A stretch of 64,000 nt of DNA. Origin: Clostridium sp. KNHs205. Lineage in GTDB: Bacteria; Bacillota; Clostridia; Lachnospirales; Lachnospiraceae. Made by a program: the position numbers and the translations under genes. This document shows positions 52,606 through 63,800 of the stretch, piece by piece. The first letter of the stretch is position 1, and every line of letters begins with the position of its first letter. The stretch spans positions 2,589,501 to 2,653,500 of the forward strand of contig NZ_JNLE01000003.1 in NCBI RefSeq assembly GCF_000702945.1, written 5' to 3'. Below the pieces are notes generated by a model, which ran no database searches, was not told where the DNA came from, and was given only the letters and a program-made list of their open reading frames with translations.

Positions 52606-54126
52606 ATGTCAGATTTTATATTGAATTATGAAGAGCTGGAAGCTATTGCACGTTATTCCAATGACTTGGGAAAAGAAGCATTGGAATATAGTGAAGACTT
52701 GGAAAAAACGATTGTTAATGATATAGATAATGTGACAGGAGACTCTTCCGGATATTTGCTTCAGGCAGCCGATTCTGTTAGAGATAAAATCAAAGCCTTA
52801 AGACAGAAATCCGAGACTTTTTACCATTTTTCAGAGGAGATTACAAATCTCCTTGTAATTGCAGAGAGGATGGATCAGGATGTGGCAGATGCCATTGCCG
52901 GACAAGGTGAGTATTCTCTGGAGCATCAGAAAGCTAGCAGACTTGAAGAGTGGTGGGTCAAGCTTCTAGATTTGTTAACGGATGCGAATAAAACAATATT
53001 GCTTCTATGTATTGCCTCGCTGGCAAAGCTAAAAATGAAGTTCGACTCCCTTAAAAATACAATTAAGGATTGGTATGAACGTGAATATATAAAAATGCTT
53101 GAAGTTGCAGATAAAATAAAAATGCTTAATGATTGTATCAAAATGGCACAAGGAGTAGGAATTTATTTATTAAATGTAACGGCAGCCAGATTGCTGGAAT
53201 ACATAGGGACGAATATTTCCGGCTTGAACAATGGTACGAAAGATGATAATGTTAATTTATTGGATATAATAAAAATCTTCTATAATCCTTTGATGGATAT
53301 AAATGATTTTATGGTAGGTGCAGCAGTAGCAATAGATAATAATGCCTTTGGCGGATTATTACAGGCATTAGGTGGAGCCGCAGAACCATTTCAATTGGAT
53401 AAAAAAGCATTTAACTTAGGAAAGACGGTAACAGACCTCGCCATAATGGTTGCCGGAACCGGTGCATTTATCTTTGGTGCGATGGGAGGAGCAGGAGGTG
53501 CCGCTTTGAGTTCCACCGGAGTAGGTGCTGTTGCTGGAGTACCATTAACAGCAGCAGGTGTTGCAACCATGAGCATTGGGGGAGGTATAGCTTTAAAAAG
53601 TGCTCAAAATCTGGTTAGTGATGGGCTGAATCTGATGTCTGGTGAAGGGCATGGTAGTAGTGAGGGGACGGGGAAGGTTACAAAGCCTAGTGGCTTACCT
53701 GATTCAAACGCCAAGCCAAAAGGAAATTATGCACCAAATGATACGCCTGGATATATTAGGCAAAATGAGTCAGCGGATTTACTTTCTCAAAATGGTTATA
53801 AAGTTGAAATGCTAGACGAAGTACCAGGTGGTAATGGTTATGGTGTTAAACAAACATCTAATCCAGATCTTCTTATCGAAAATAAAGTGTATGATTCTTA
53901 TGCTCCAAAAGCCGAAACAAGTACGAAAACAATTGTCAGAGAATTGTCAGGTAAAACTAAAAATCAAACACCTAATATAGTACTGAACTTAGATGATTAT
54001 GCTGGAAACTTTGATGAATTGATAACTGTGATTAAGCAAAAGGCAACTCCTAGTGGTGATCTAAAAAGATTAAAAGATTTAAAAATTATTAAAGATGGAA
54101 AAATTATTAATATTTTCACTGATTAA
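52606..54126 (+). CDS. Type VII polymorphic toxin with CdiA-CT-like nuclease domain
   Basis: A 506-residue protein. Residues 1-200 are helical (LXG-like delivery region), 278-330 are a Gly/Ala-rich hydrophobic stretch of the type common in such toxins, and the last 125 residues match the CdiA C-terminal tRNase fold: RQNESADLLSQNGYKVEML, then NPDLLIENKVYDSYAP (about 418-433) with the acidic D/ExK nuclease motif, then IVLNLDDYAG and LKIIKDGKIINIF. It probably cuts tRNA in target cells. ATG 52606 is chosen (AAGGGAAG before it); ATG 52582 has no ribosome site. Immunity gene 11 bases downstream. Confidence 0.82.
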   Translation: MSDFILNYEELEAIARYSNDLGKEALEYSEDLEKTIVNDIDNVTGDSSGYLLQAADSVRDKIKALRQKSETFYHFSEEITNLLVIAERMDQDVADAIAGQGEYSLEHQKASRLEEWWVKLLDLLTDANKTILLLCIASLAKLKMKFDSLKNTIKDWYEREYIKMLEVADKIKMLNDCIKMAQGVGIYLLNVTAARLLEYIGTNISGLNNGTKDDNVNLLDIIKIFYNPLMDINDFMVGAAVAIDNNAFGGLLQALGGAAEPFQLDKKAFNLGKTVTDLAIMVAGTGAFIFGAMGGAGGAALSSTGVGAVAGVPLTAAGVATMSIGGGIALKSAQNLVSDGLNLMSGEGHGSSEGTGKVTKPSGLPDSNAKPKGNYAPNDTPGYIRQNESADLLSQNGYKVEMLDEVPGGNGYGVKQTSNPDLLIENKVYDSYAPKAETSTKTIVRELSGKTKNQTPNIVLNLDDYAGNFDELITVIKQKATPSGDLKRLKDLKIIKDGKIINIFTD

Positions 54127-54137
54127 GGAGATATAAT

Positions 54138-54593
54138 ATGGAGTTTGAATTGTTGTTATTTAGTAAGAAAACTCAAAAAGATTATGCTTATTATTTAACG
54201 CATATTTTAGAAAAAAATTTAAATATTAACTTCAAATCTATTGAAGACCAAGATTCTATTAATTTATGTCTTGACTGTATGACTATATCGGTAGATTTAG
54301 AAGAAGAGGTCGGGCTAGAGGTTATTGAAGAAGATTTTAACTTTGTTGCAGATACAAGTGCACGAATTCAAGTGTTTAGTCAGTTTAGAGATCATGCTTT
54401 AGTGATACTTTTTAAGACTATAAATGAAATTGTTAAGAATACAGATTACAATTTACTCTTAATTGGAGATGGCTCAAACTTAATTTTGGAGAAAAAAAAT
54501 AATAATTACTATACGTCATATCTTGATGATTACTACTATTTTAAAATTCCTTTCGAGTTACTTGGAGTTAAAATTGAAGAAATAAAAAAGTAA
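54138..54593 (+). CDS. Immunity protein for the CdiA-CT-like toxin
   Basis: A 151-residue acidic protein directly behind the toxin with AAGGAGAT before its ATG. It is clearly related to the protein at 55527 (both begin with [MEF/MDC]ELLLF-like strands, contain SINLC-LDCMT or SISLC-TYCMT, then LEEEVGLEVIEEDFNF or LDERIGLDFVKDEYSF). Possibly of the SitI3 immunity family, low certainty. Immunity function is inferred from place and the paralogue's matching context. Confidence 0.75.
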   Translation: MEFELLLFSKKTQKDYAYYLTHILEKNLNINFKSIEDQDSINLCLDCMTISVDLEEEVGLEVIEEDFNFVADTSARIQVFSQFRDHALVILFKTINEIVKNTDYNLLLIGDGSNLILEKKNNNYYTSYLDDYYYFKIPFELLGVKIEEIKK

Positions 54594-54646
54594 AAGCCAT
54601 AATTAGTTTAGCGGCATAAGCCTCATAGCCAATTGACCAGCTAATG

Positions 54647-54693
54647 AACTGACCCCCAAAGTTTAATTTTAGTTCAAACTTTTGGGGTTAGTT
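54647..54693 (+). terminator. Terminator after the immunity gene
   Basis: ACTGACCCCCAAAGTTT pairs with AAACTTTTGGGGTTAGT; the two mismatches are G-U pairs in RNA. A T-rich tail follows. Confidence 0.75.
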
Positions 54694-54793
54694 TAATAAT
54701 AAAGTGTGTTTTTGAGCTTGAAATACCAGGAGCCAATACCAGAGGAAAAAAGTCCATTAGTTATAATTTATGAATATTAATGGAGGTCGTTGT

Positions 54794-54850
54794 ATGGAAG
54801 ATGAATTAGAATATATCAAAAGATTAGAGACAAGTAAATATCAGATATAA
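54794..54850 (+). pseudogene. Truncated 18-codon gene start
   Basis: ATGGAGG-type ribosome site, then MEDELEYIKRLETSKYQI and a stop. Too short to stand alone; probably the front end of an immunity gene cut at its junction with an inverted fragment. Confidence 0.35.
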
Positions 54851-55022
54851 TATCAAAAACGGTAGATTGCAAATAATCATCGCCTTTATTATTTTCAAGA
54901 ATATCTGTACCTAATTCAAGGGTTTTATTATTATCTAGATTATATAACTCAAGCAATGCTACACTAGTTTCCTCAAACCCAAAAATATCTTGTATTATTT
55001 CAATTAACTTACACAGAAAGCA
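54816..55022 (-). pseudogene. Inverted immunity-like fragment
   Basis: On the minus strand there is a 68-codon frame without start codon, with IIQDIFGFEETSVALLELYN and then DILENNKGDDYLQSTVFDI, a helical pattern like the HEAT-type immunity proteins. It overlaps the truncated plus-strand start at 54794, suggesting an inversion scar. Low certainty. Confidence 0.35.
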
Positions 55023-55051
55023 TTAAAATTTGATATTAATTCATCTTATGA

Positions 55052-55184
55052 AGTACGACCCCGGTAACGACCCCAATGCCATGAATACGACCCCGATGAT
55101 CTCAACCCGTATTGCGGGCTGATGTAATTCGAACAGAGAGATTTTTGCCCCCCGGCTCTTTAACCTGCATCATTTTCGACCCCA
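55052..55184. other. GC-rich block with ACGACCCC repeats, possible insertion-sequence end
   Basis: ACGACCCC occurs at 55055, 55067 and 55087, with TCGACCCC at 55177; the block is clearly richer in G+C than its surroundings. Multiple short terminal repeats are typical of some transposon ends, for example in the IS21 family. No transposase frame is present, so at most it is a remnant. The 55185-55410 stretch has no gene that I can support. Confidence 0.35.
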
Positions 55185-55410
55185 TGGTTCATCCCTGCTT
55201 TTGTAGTAAAATAGGGTGAGAATCTTATAGTTCAGGAAGTTATAAATGGTTGCGGTTGTGCGACTTGAGGAATATGAAAAAACTGGCCTATATGCGACAT
55301 TTTTCTGAAAAAGCAACCGGAAGACGAACAGGAGACAATAGCAATCCAAACAGTTATCAGGGCAAAAGGAAAATCCTATGTTTTTCAAATTTTCCCAACG
55401 AGGTGTTTAA

Positions 55411-55515
55411 AATCAAAATTCTAATATAATACTAAATTTAGATGATTATGCTGGTGAAGTAGATGATTTAAAAATCATAAAAGATGTTAAAATTATAGAT
55501 GTTTTTAATAACTGA
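55411..55515 (+). pseudogene. Tail of a second CdiA-CT-like toxin gene
   Basis: In frame to a TGA, it encodes NQNSNIILNLDDYAGEVDDL and then KIIKDVKIIDVFNN. This matches the end of the toxin at 52606 (NQTPNIVLNLDDYAG and LKIIKDGKIINIFTD), but about 20 residues between the two parts are missing and a stop codon precedes it. It sits 11 bases before a paralogous immunity gene, the same gap as in the intact pair. Confidence 0.75.
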
Positions 55516-55526
55516 GGTGATAAATT

Positions 55527-55973
55527 ATGGACTGTGAATTATATATAAAAAGTAAAAATTCAAAAATGGAATATGCTATATTTCTGAAAAAGCTATTAGA
55601 ACAAAAAATAGATATTACTTTAAAAGAAGATGAAGATAGTATTAGTTTATGTACATATTGCATGACTCTTATTATTGATCTTGATGAAAGGATAGGTTTG
55701 GATTTTGTAAAAGATGAATATAGTTTCAATGCAGATATATGTGTAGGAATTCAAATATTTAGAAATTATGTTTCAGAAGGAATTAGTATTGTATTTGAAT
55801 TATTGAATGAAATAATTGATTCAACTTCTGATTATTTCTTGTTATTAGAGAGTAGTACTTATGTGATACTAAAAAGAGATGCACAAAGTTATTATTCTCA
55901 TTTACCCAGTAATTATGAAATTAGACTCCCGTTTAATCTTTTAAATGTGGAGATTGAACATACAAATTTTTAG
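55527..55973 (+). CDS. Orphan immunity protein, paralogue of the 54138 product
   Basis: A 148-residue protein with a good ribosome site (GAGGTGAT). It shares the layout and several blocks with the immunity protein at 54138 (SISLCTYCMTLIIDLDERIG; FNADICVGIQIF). Its own toxin is reduced to a tail, yet the frame is intact, so selection may have kept it as protection against related toxins. Confidence 0.75.
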   Translation: MDCELYIKSKNSKMEYAIFLKKLLEQKIDITLKEDEDSISLCTYCMTLIIDLDERIGLDFVKDEYSFNADICVGIQIFRNYVSEGISIVFELLNEIIDSTSDYFLLLESSTYVILKRDAQSYYSHLPSNYEIRLPFNLLNVEIEHTNF

Positions 55974-56063
55974 TATTATTTATCTAATATTTGGAATTTT
56001 AGAAAATAAGTCTTTGTGCTCATGATATTTTTAAAGTAAATTCAAAGGATAATTTGATAAAAT

Positions 56064-56110
56064 AATAAGGCAGAACCAAGTAAAACTAAATAGGGTCTGC
56101 CTTATTTTTC
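56064..56110. terminator. Bidirectional terminator
   Basis: AATAAGGCAGA pairs with TCTGCCTTATT, with A- and T-rich flanks on both sides. It can end both the orphan immunity gene (plus) and the PPIase gene (minus). Confidence 0.85.
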
Positions 56111-56143
56111 ATATCATTCTTAATTTTCAAGATACAGCTTAAT

Positions 56144-57349
56144 TTACTTAACTGTCACCAAGTCTTTCACATAATCCAATACTTTTTTGTCAATTATCTG
56201 CTGCATTACATAACCAACACCTTGCTGTTCTACCTGTGCGTCATATCCGCCGGTGGAATCTTCATCAAAGTAAGCAGCATAATCATCTTTGGAAGCAGAA
56301 AGTCCTTCTTTTTCATAGATTGCCTGATACAGCAGGGTTTTCTTTGCACGGTCTTTAATAGCATCCTCTAACTTGGCATCGTATTTTGCTTCTGACATGC
56401 CAACATATTCTTCAAAGGTCGTAGTCTGGTTATAACCCATTGAGGAATATAGATTGTTCATGTAATCTACAGACATCTGATCTTCATATTTCTTGATAGA
56501 TTTTAAGTGATTAAAATATTTTGCAGGATATGATTTAACAGTTGTATTCTCCAATAGATACTTTTCCAGCCAGGTATCTAAATTTTTATCATAATTTGTT
56601 TTCTTTAAATATTCTTTGTATTCAGCAGCAGTAGATGCATTTTCAGATAGATTTTCTTTTACAAATGCATCTGTAAATTCGGGTGTTACATAAATTCCAT
56701 TGATTACTACTTCAAATACAGCATCTTTACCTGCAAGGTCAGCACTGGAATAATCAGCAGGGAAAGTAACATTAACGGTTACCTTATCACCTATTTTGTG
56801 GCCGATTAATTGAGTTTCAAAATCATCCACATAGCTGTTGGAACCGATTTCTAAATCAGCACCTTTTCCATCGGTATTGCCGCCGCTAAACTCTACACCA
56901 TCAACAGAGCCAACATAGTCAATATTTACCTTGTCTCCATCTTTAATGGCAGCATCGGTTTCTTTTGATAACTCTTTGTGCTCCTCCAAAAGAGATTTGA
57001 TATCTTTTTCAACGGATTCATCCGTATATTCTATTTCGCTTAAAGGAGCAGTTATGTTTTTATAATCAGTCAAATCTACAAGTTCATTTGCAGTCACGTC
57101 TTTTATAAGTCCATCGTCTGTTAAATATGTGCTATAATCACTGCTAGCTTTAATTTTTGTTACATTACGATAGATAGAATAGCCCAATGCACCAACAAGA
57201 CCTGCGGAAATCAGTACAATTAATGAATACGAAATTACTTTACCTAAGAGTGCATTCCGTTTCACTCTCTCCACTTCTCTTTTTTTCTCCAGGCGCCTTT
57301 GCTGCCCCAAACTCATGGAAGAATTATCGATTTGCTTTTTACCCTTCAT
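56144..57349 (-). CDS. Membrane-anchored trigger-factor-like FKBP peptidyl-prolyl isomerase
   Basis: A 401-residue protein with a basic N-terminus, a membrane helix (about 37-59), an outer FKBP domain (GDKVNIDYVGSVDGVEFSGG at about 137-156, then FETQLIGHKIGDKVTVNVTF, then KDAVFEVVINGIY) and a helical C-terminal region like that of trigger factor (from EFTDAFVKENL). It should fold or hold secreted proteins outside the membrane. AGAGAGG precedes the ATG. It is transcribed away from the toxin remnants and convergent with them; it is probably the first ordinary chromosomal gene on this side. Confidence 0.85.
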   Translation of the reverse strand: MKGKKQIDNSSMSLGQQRRLEKKREVERVKRNALLGKVISYSLIVLISAGLVGALGYSIYRNVTKIKASSDYSTYLTDDGLIKDVTANELVDLTDYKNITAPLSEIEYTDESVEKDIKSLLEEHKELSKETDAAIKDGDKVNIDYVGSVDGVEFSGGNTDGKGADLEIGSNSYVDDFETQLIGHKIGDKVTVNVTFPADYSSADLAGKDAVFEVVINGIYVTPEFTDAFVKENLSENASTAAEYKEYLKKTNYDKNLDTWLEKYLLENTTVKSYPAKYFNHLKSIKKYEDQMSVDYMNNLYSSMGYNQTTTFEEYVGMSEAKYDAKLEDAIKDRAKKTLLYQAIYEKEGLSASKDDYAAYFDEDSTGGYDAQVEQQGVGYVMQQIIDKKVLDYVKDLVTVK

Positions 57350-57420
57350 CTTAACCTCTCTTGTTATTAGTGTTTTATTATTGCAGCTGACAACTTGTCC
57401 AACTGTATATTAATACTATA

Positions 57421-57449
57421 AGTATAGTACATAGCCATGAAAACTGCAA
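57421..57449 (-). promoter_or_regulatory. Candidate promoter of the PPIase gene
   Basis: On the minus strand TTGCAG, a 17-base spacer and TATACT lie 72 bases before the ATG. The -35 is poor. The other 450 bases up to 57897 show no gene and no clear terminator. Confidence 0.35.
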
Positions 57450-57897
57450 TTCTATTCTATACTAAAATTATGAATTATTTGTGTATTACCCTTAATATTT
57501 CAATCCTGACAAAATAGGTGTTAAGTCGCTTGCTGGGCCTGTTTTTTGAGGATGAGCGATAGGCTGCGGTATAATACTTGTCTCTTTTTTGCTCTTATTG
57601 TTGGCTGAAAGTCGTTGTTAATATATAGAAAAAGATGTAAGATTAATATGATGTAAATAAATGTTAAGTACCAATGAATTGATTATCGATTCTATTTTCT
57701 AATCAACAAATTAACATAGGATAAAACAGGTATAGAATTTACAAGATGTTTACTGTAGGGAAATGGTAGTATAAGAAATATTTGCTAACATAAGAATGTT
57801 GGCTATTTACTTTACTTAGCTTAAGCACTGATGACAGAACAAAATTAGTGTAAGAACAGTAAACGAATTGCGTATATCATCATAAGGAGGAAAAAGA

Positions 57898-60800
57898 ATG
57901 AAAGTGTTTGCAAAACGATGTCTGGCAGTGATGTTAAGTATTATTATGGTATTTACCGTAACTCCTGCCCAAAGTTATGCAGCAGAAACTGCTGGTACCT
58001 ATGTGCCTGTCAGTTCAGCAGCCGAGCTTACCAGCGGTAAGTATGTAATAATAGTAAATACCGGTTATGCCATGAGTACATATGACAGCGGTACCAAGTG
58101 GATAGGTGCTACTGCACTTAGTCCTGTAGCTGGCAAAATAGTGAACCCTGACAATACCCTGGTATGGAACCTCACGGTCTCAGGTAACAGCGTTACTTTA
58201 GCAGATGCGAATGGGATATCCATAAAACCGTTAGGTGGTAATGTAAACGGTATAGAACCAGGTGATTATAACTGGGAGACTGAATTTAATAATGGAACCT
58301 TTTCCTTTAAAGGAACTGGTGCAGATACTGTTATATTAGCAAGTAATAAAACCACCGAGAATAAATTCAGAGCATATAAAACAGGTACTGCTGCAGGCAA
58401 TGCCGGTTATCCTTCTGCCTTTACACTGTACAAGCTGGATAGCAGTGTTCCTCCCGTCGATCTAAAAGCAGAAACACCCAAAGCCAGTTTGGCCTCTGGT
58501 AACATAGTTTCAGGAAGTGCCATCAGTTTAACCTGTGGTACCCCCGGATCCAGTATCTATTACACAACTGTGTCACCGTCAGCAATTTGGGTGGATTACT
58601 CAGAACCTATTACTATAAATACGGATACAACTATCTATGCACAAGCAAAAGCCGCAGGATATGAGGACAGTGATATAGCTGAATTCAATTACATACCTGT
58701 TGAAAATCCTGGAACAGATCCCACCTTATATGACCCTGTTCCGGTTATTCCTGAAGGTGCAAAATCTGTTCTGGAAGGCAGCCAGACTGCAGCCGGACAA
58801 GTAATTACTGTAGTAGGACAGCTGGTTTACCGATTCGGTAACTATGACAATGCCAATACCGTAATATTGGAAGACGTCATTGATGGAAACATTTACGCCC
58901 TTCAGGTATACGATGCCCTCGCCGGTTACAACATCGGAGATGTTGTAAAGCTGACTGGCACCACCTCCTTGTATGGAGGAGTTCCTCAGCTGCAGACCCT
59001 GACCGGGAAAGAGCTGATAACACCGGCAGCAGAAACACAGCTGATTAAAGCACAGGAATTTACTTCTATTAGTGAGTTGAAAGCTTTTAAGGATTCCCTG
59101 GTATCTGAATGGGTAGTTATCAGAGAAATCACTCTTGGTACTTATAACAGCAACGGAAGTACAACTGTAACTGATAACAGCGGAAACAGTATGCCAATCT
59201 ATCGCGCTGCAACTTATCCCGTTGGTGTAGCAGCCGGTGAAAAGGTTGATCTCTATGCCTGTGTATCCAAATACACTACCACCGATCAGCTTCGTGTTGG
59301 TTCTTCTGCTGATTATGTAGTTAAAAATGACACAAAAGCACCTGTAATAACCCTGCCTGTCTTTGAAAATGCAGAACTTGGCAAGGATTATAAGGTATCT
59401 GTTAAGATTACAGATAACGTAGCGGTAGCAGCAGCAGAGCTGACCTACACAATAAATCAAACTGTCTATAAAGCAGCACTGGTACAAAATACTGCGGATA
59501 ATACCACCTGGGAAGCAACAATCCCCGGAAGTCTTTTTACTTCAGAAGTATCTTCTTTTACCTTATTTGTAACAGCGAAAGATAAAGCAGGAAATGAAGC
59601 AGCCAGCAGTGTGAAATCAATATCAGTGACGGATGAACCGCAGGTCGTAAAAGTTACACCGGAACGCAATGGAAAAACCGGTGAGGAAAAGAGACCGGTA
59701 ATCAGCGTAACAGCAGTAAATGTTGGAACAGCTCCGACAGCTAAGCTTACCTTAAAGGCAGGAAGCACAGTTGTATTTGACTCTGTTGCCATGAATTATG
59801 CTGACGGAACCTTTTCCTATACACCGGTACAGGACCTGGCGGATAAGGGATATACAGCTACTGTAGTGATAACCCGTGCAGACGGAAAGGCAATAACCTA
59901 TGACTGGCCTTTTACGGTAGGTACACCAAAATATAATCTGTACTTTGGGCAATTGCACAGTCATACAACCTATTCTGACGGCTCCGGTACTTTAGACGAT
60001 GCTCTTAATTATATCAATAAGATTAACAAGAGCGACAATGTTGATTTTACCGCTTTCACAGATCATTCCAACTATTTTGATACCAAAACAGAAGTTAACC
60101 CGGAGGCTTCTCTGTATAACAAGAGTTTAATGACAGCGGGCAGTCAGACTCTGTGGAATGAGTACAAGGGTAAGATTGCTGAATTCAATGCTGCTGCGGA
60201 GAACAGAGGAGTTATTGCCCTTGGCGGCTTTGAAATGACCTGGTCAGGCGGACCTGGACATATCAACACCTGGAACACGGAGGGGATTGTAAGCCGTAAT
60301 AACACAACCCTTAACAATAAGACCAACGATGCCGGTATGAAAGCGTATTATACATTATTAAGCCAGCCGGAAGGAGCGGCTTCTGTCAGTCAGTTCAACC
60401 ATCCTGGCACGACCTTTGGTACCTTTAGTGATTTTGCTTATTGGGATCCGGAACTTGATTCCCGTATTACTTTGGTGGAAGTAGGAAACGGAGAAGGAGC
60501 TATTGGCAGCGGCGGATATTTCCCTTCATACAATTACTACACCATGGCTCTTGATAAAGGCTGGCATGTAGCCCCTACCAATAACCAGGATAACCACAAA
60601 GGTAAATGGGGGAATGCAAACGATGCAAGAGATGTTATCATAACAGATAACTTCACGGAACAGGGCATTTATGATGCCTTAAAAGATCGTAAGGTTTATG
60701 CAACAGAAGATAAGAACCTTGAGATAACCTACACAGTAAATGATGAATTTATGGGCAGCATCATTAAGGAAGTACCAGAAAACCTAAATTTAAAAGTATT

Positions 60801-63800
60801 ATTAAACGATGCCGATGATGAGATTCAGAAAGCGGAAGTCATTGCAAATAGCGGAAGAGTGGTTTATTCCTGGGATGTAAATGCAATGAGCAAGGAATTA
60901 AATGTAACCCTGAAACCGGACTATAGCTATTATTACATCAGAGTGAAAGAAAAGGATGGGGATATTGCCGTAACAGCACCAGTTTGGGTGGGCAGTACGA
61001 AACTGCTTGGCATCTCGAATGTAGAAAGCAGTACAAATACACCGGTTACCGGCGAGAAAATGACGGTTAAGACCACACTGTTTAACAGTGAAGCTTCCGA
61101 CGCAGCAATTAAGTCCCTGACCTATAAATTAGACGGAGCAGTAATTGACCAGATAAACAATGCCGGTACTGTTGCAAAAGGAACAAATACGGCAGTCAAT
61201 TATGATTTTACGCCTGTGAAAGCAAAGGTACAGACCTTAACTGTTGAAGCAGTATTAACGGTGGGAGACCAGGACTATTCCTTTACAAAGGACCTCAGTC
61301 TGGATATCAGAGATGCTGATAAGCTGGTTTACATAGGAATCGACGGAAGTCACTACAACGAATATGTAGCAGGAAACTACAAGGATTCCATGGGTAACTT
61401 CAGCCGTCTTGCGGCACAAAGTGATGTAAGATGTGTTATTTTAAATACCAGTGAGGAATTGATTTTAGCAGCAAAGAATGTAAACGGTAAATTTAAGATG
61501 ATAATACTCACTGCACCCAGTCGCCGTAACGGTACTTCTTTAAGAGAACCTTATGCAGTATATTCAGATGCAGAAATCGCAGCACTCAAAGGATTCGCAG
61601 AAGCCGGCGGAAGCCTGGTGCTGTGCGGATGGTCTGACCTTTATGAGAATTATAAGGCCTTCCCGGCGGAAGATCATATGGCAGCGCAGCAGAACAAGCT
61701 GCTGGCGGCAATCGGAGCAACACTTCGTATTAGTGACGACGGTGCTTATGACGATGTACTCAACGCAGGCGGAAGCGAAGCAAATAAAGCCAGATTATAT
61801 CTGAGCACGTATAACTGGGCAAATCCATTGACCAAAGGCATTGTATATGATAAAGAGCATCCCAATGACAATCTTTACTCTCAGCTGTTCAGCCAATACG
61901 GTGGAGCTACAATTTATGCGGTAGATCAGGAGGGAAATCCCACTTCTGTATTACCGTCTAATATATCACCGGTTGTATACGGACACAGCACTACTTATTC
62001 AAAGAATTGTGATAATGATAGCCTGGGCGGAAACATACCGAAATATGAGTATGCGAAGGATGATAACCGTCTGATGGTGCTGGCAGCAGAAACAGTCACT
62101 CATTCAAACGGAAGCCAGTCAATGGTAATTGTAGACGGTGCAGCTTTTATGAGTAATTTTGAAATCCAGGCTACGGTTTCAGATACCAATGCGGAATTAA
62201 ATTATTCAAATTATACAATCTTAGAAAATTTAATTCAATTCGTAAACCCTATTCAGATAGATTCTATTGCAGAGGTTCAGAAGGAAGCAGAAGAAGGGGT
62301 AAAATTTACAGTAGAAGGAATCGTTACCTCCAATGCTTCCGGTTTTGATAAGGCTACCGCTTTCTTTGACTGTATCTATCTGCAGGATGGAACTGCCGGT
62401 ATTAATGCTTTCCCGGTATCAGGAGACTATAAAGTCGGTCAGAAGGTTCGTATAACCGGAACAACCTCCTCCTACAACGGGGAGAGGCAGTTAAATGTAA
62501 GCAGTATCTCTTTGTTGGACAGTAATATCCAGACCTTAGAACCAAAAGCTGTAACCGCTGAACAGGTAAATAACCAAACCTACCTTGGAAGTCTTGTAAA
62601 GCTTACCGGAAAGATAACCAAAGTTGAACTTGCTAATGGGGCTGTCCAGACGATCCTTGTCAGGGATAATGCCGGAAACACTGCAAGAATCTTCATCGAT
62701 GGCTATATTACAACTGGCAAGGAAATCAATAATTTAGAAGTGGGCAATAGTATAACTGCAGTTGGCCTGTCATCATATGATAATACCTTTGATGGTCTTC
62801 CGGCACGTATCCGTATCAGAGACAGGGCAGATATTGTGTGTACCAGAGAAACGGTAATAACACCGACACCTGATCCTGTAACGCCAACACCAACACCGGT
62901 TACCCCTACTCCGATAAAACCTTCACCGGAGAAGGAGACAAAGATTGTACTTGATAATCCGGTAACGAAAATAACTGCTGGTAAAGCAACCATCAAATTA
63001 GAAGCCAGTGAAAAAGCATTGCAAGAAGCAGTAAAAAGCGGCAGTTCTAATATAAAGCTTTCCTTAGGGAAAGAAGTATTTAAGGATGTCCAGGAAGACG
63101 GCAAGGTTACAAAAGGTGTAGCAATTGAATTAACTATTCCTTCTGTAAAAGATGCAGCTGTAAAAACCATCGTATTAAGTCCCGAAGCTTTATTATTTGT
63201 AAAAGAATCCGGGCAGGCTCTTACTGTCAAGGTAACAAATGGAGAGGCAAGGAGTTACACCATAAGTATTCCTGCTTCTGAGCTTAAGAAAGTAACGATG
63301 GCCTCTAAGGAGTTAAATTTGGCTGTTACAGTGGTAAAAAATACAAAAGCAGCTGTAAAGTCAGCAGGAATCTTATCCATAGGAACAGAAGGGAACTTAG
63401 CCGCCGGCATGATTGTTACAGTACCTGTTGAAGAGGTTATTTCCTTAAAGGCAGGTAAAAAGGTATATATTTATTATAAGAATACCAAGACCGGCTTATT
63501 GGAGGAAGTACCCAACAATCCAAAGACCATTGGGAAGAATGGTACACTTAAGTTATCCTCACTAAGCGGTGGAGATTATGTTATCTGTACAGAGCAGGTA
63601 AAGGATGCCGTTAAGTTGGTTGACAGGATTACTGTAACTGTAAAGACTTCCGTTACCAAGGGAAATAAACTGAATATCAAAGTGACCCTTCCGAAGGAAT
63701 TAAGCAAGGTTACGGCATTTGCATACGGTGATCCCCTTGGACAGGAAGAAGCAAAAATAACCTACAAGGTAAGTAATAAGGATATTGCTGCTGTATCCGG

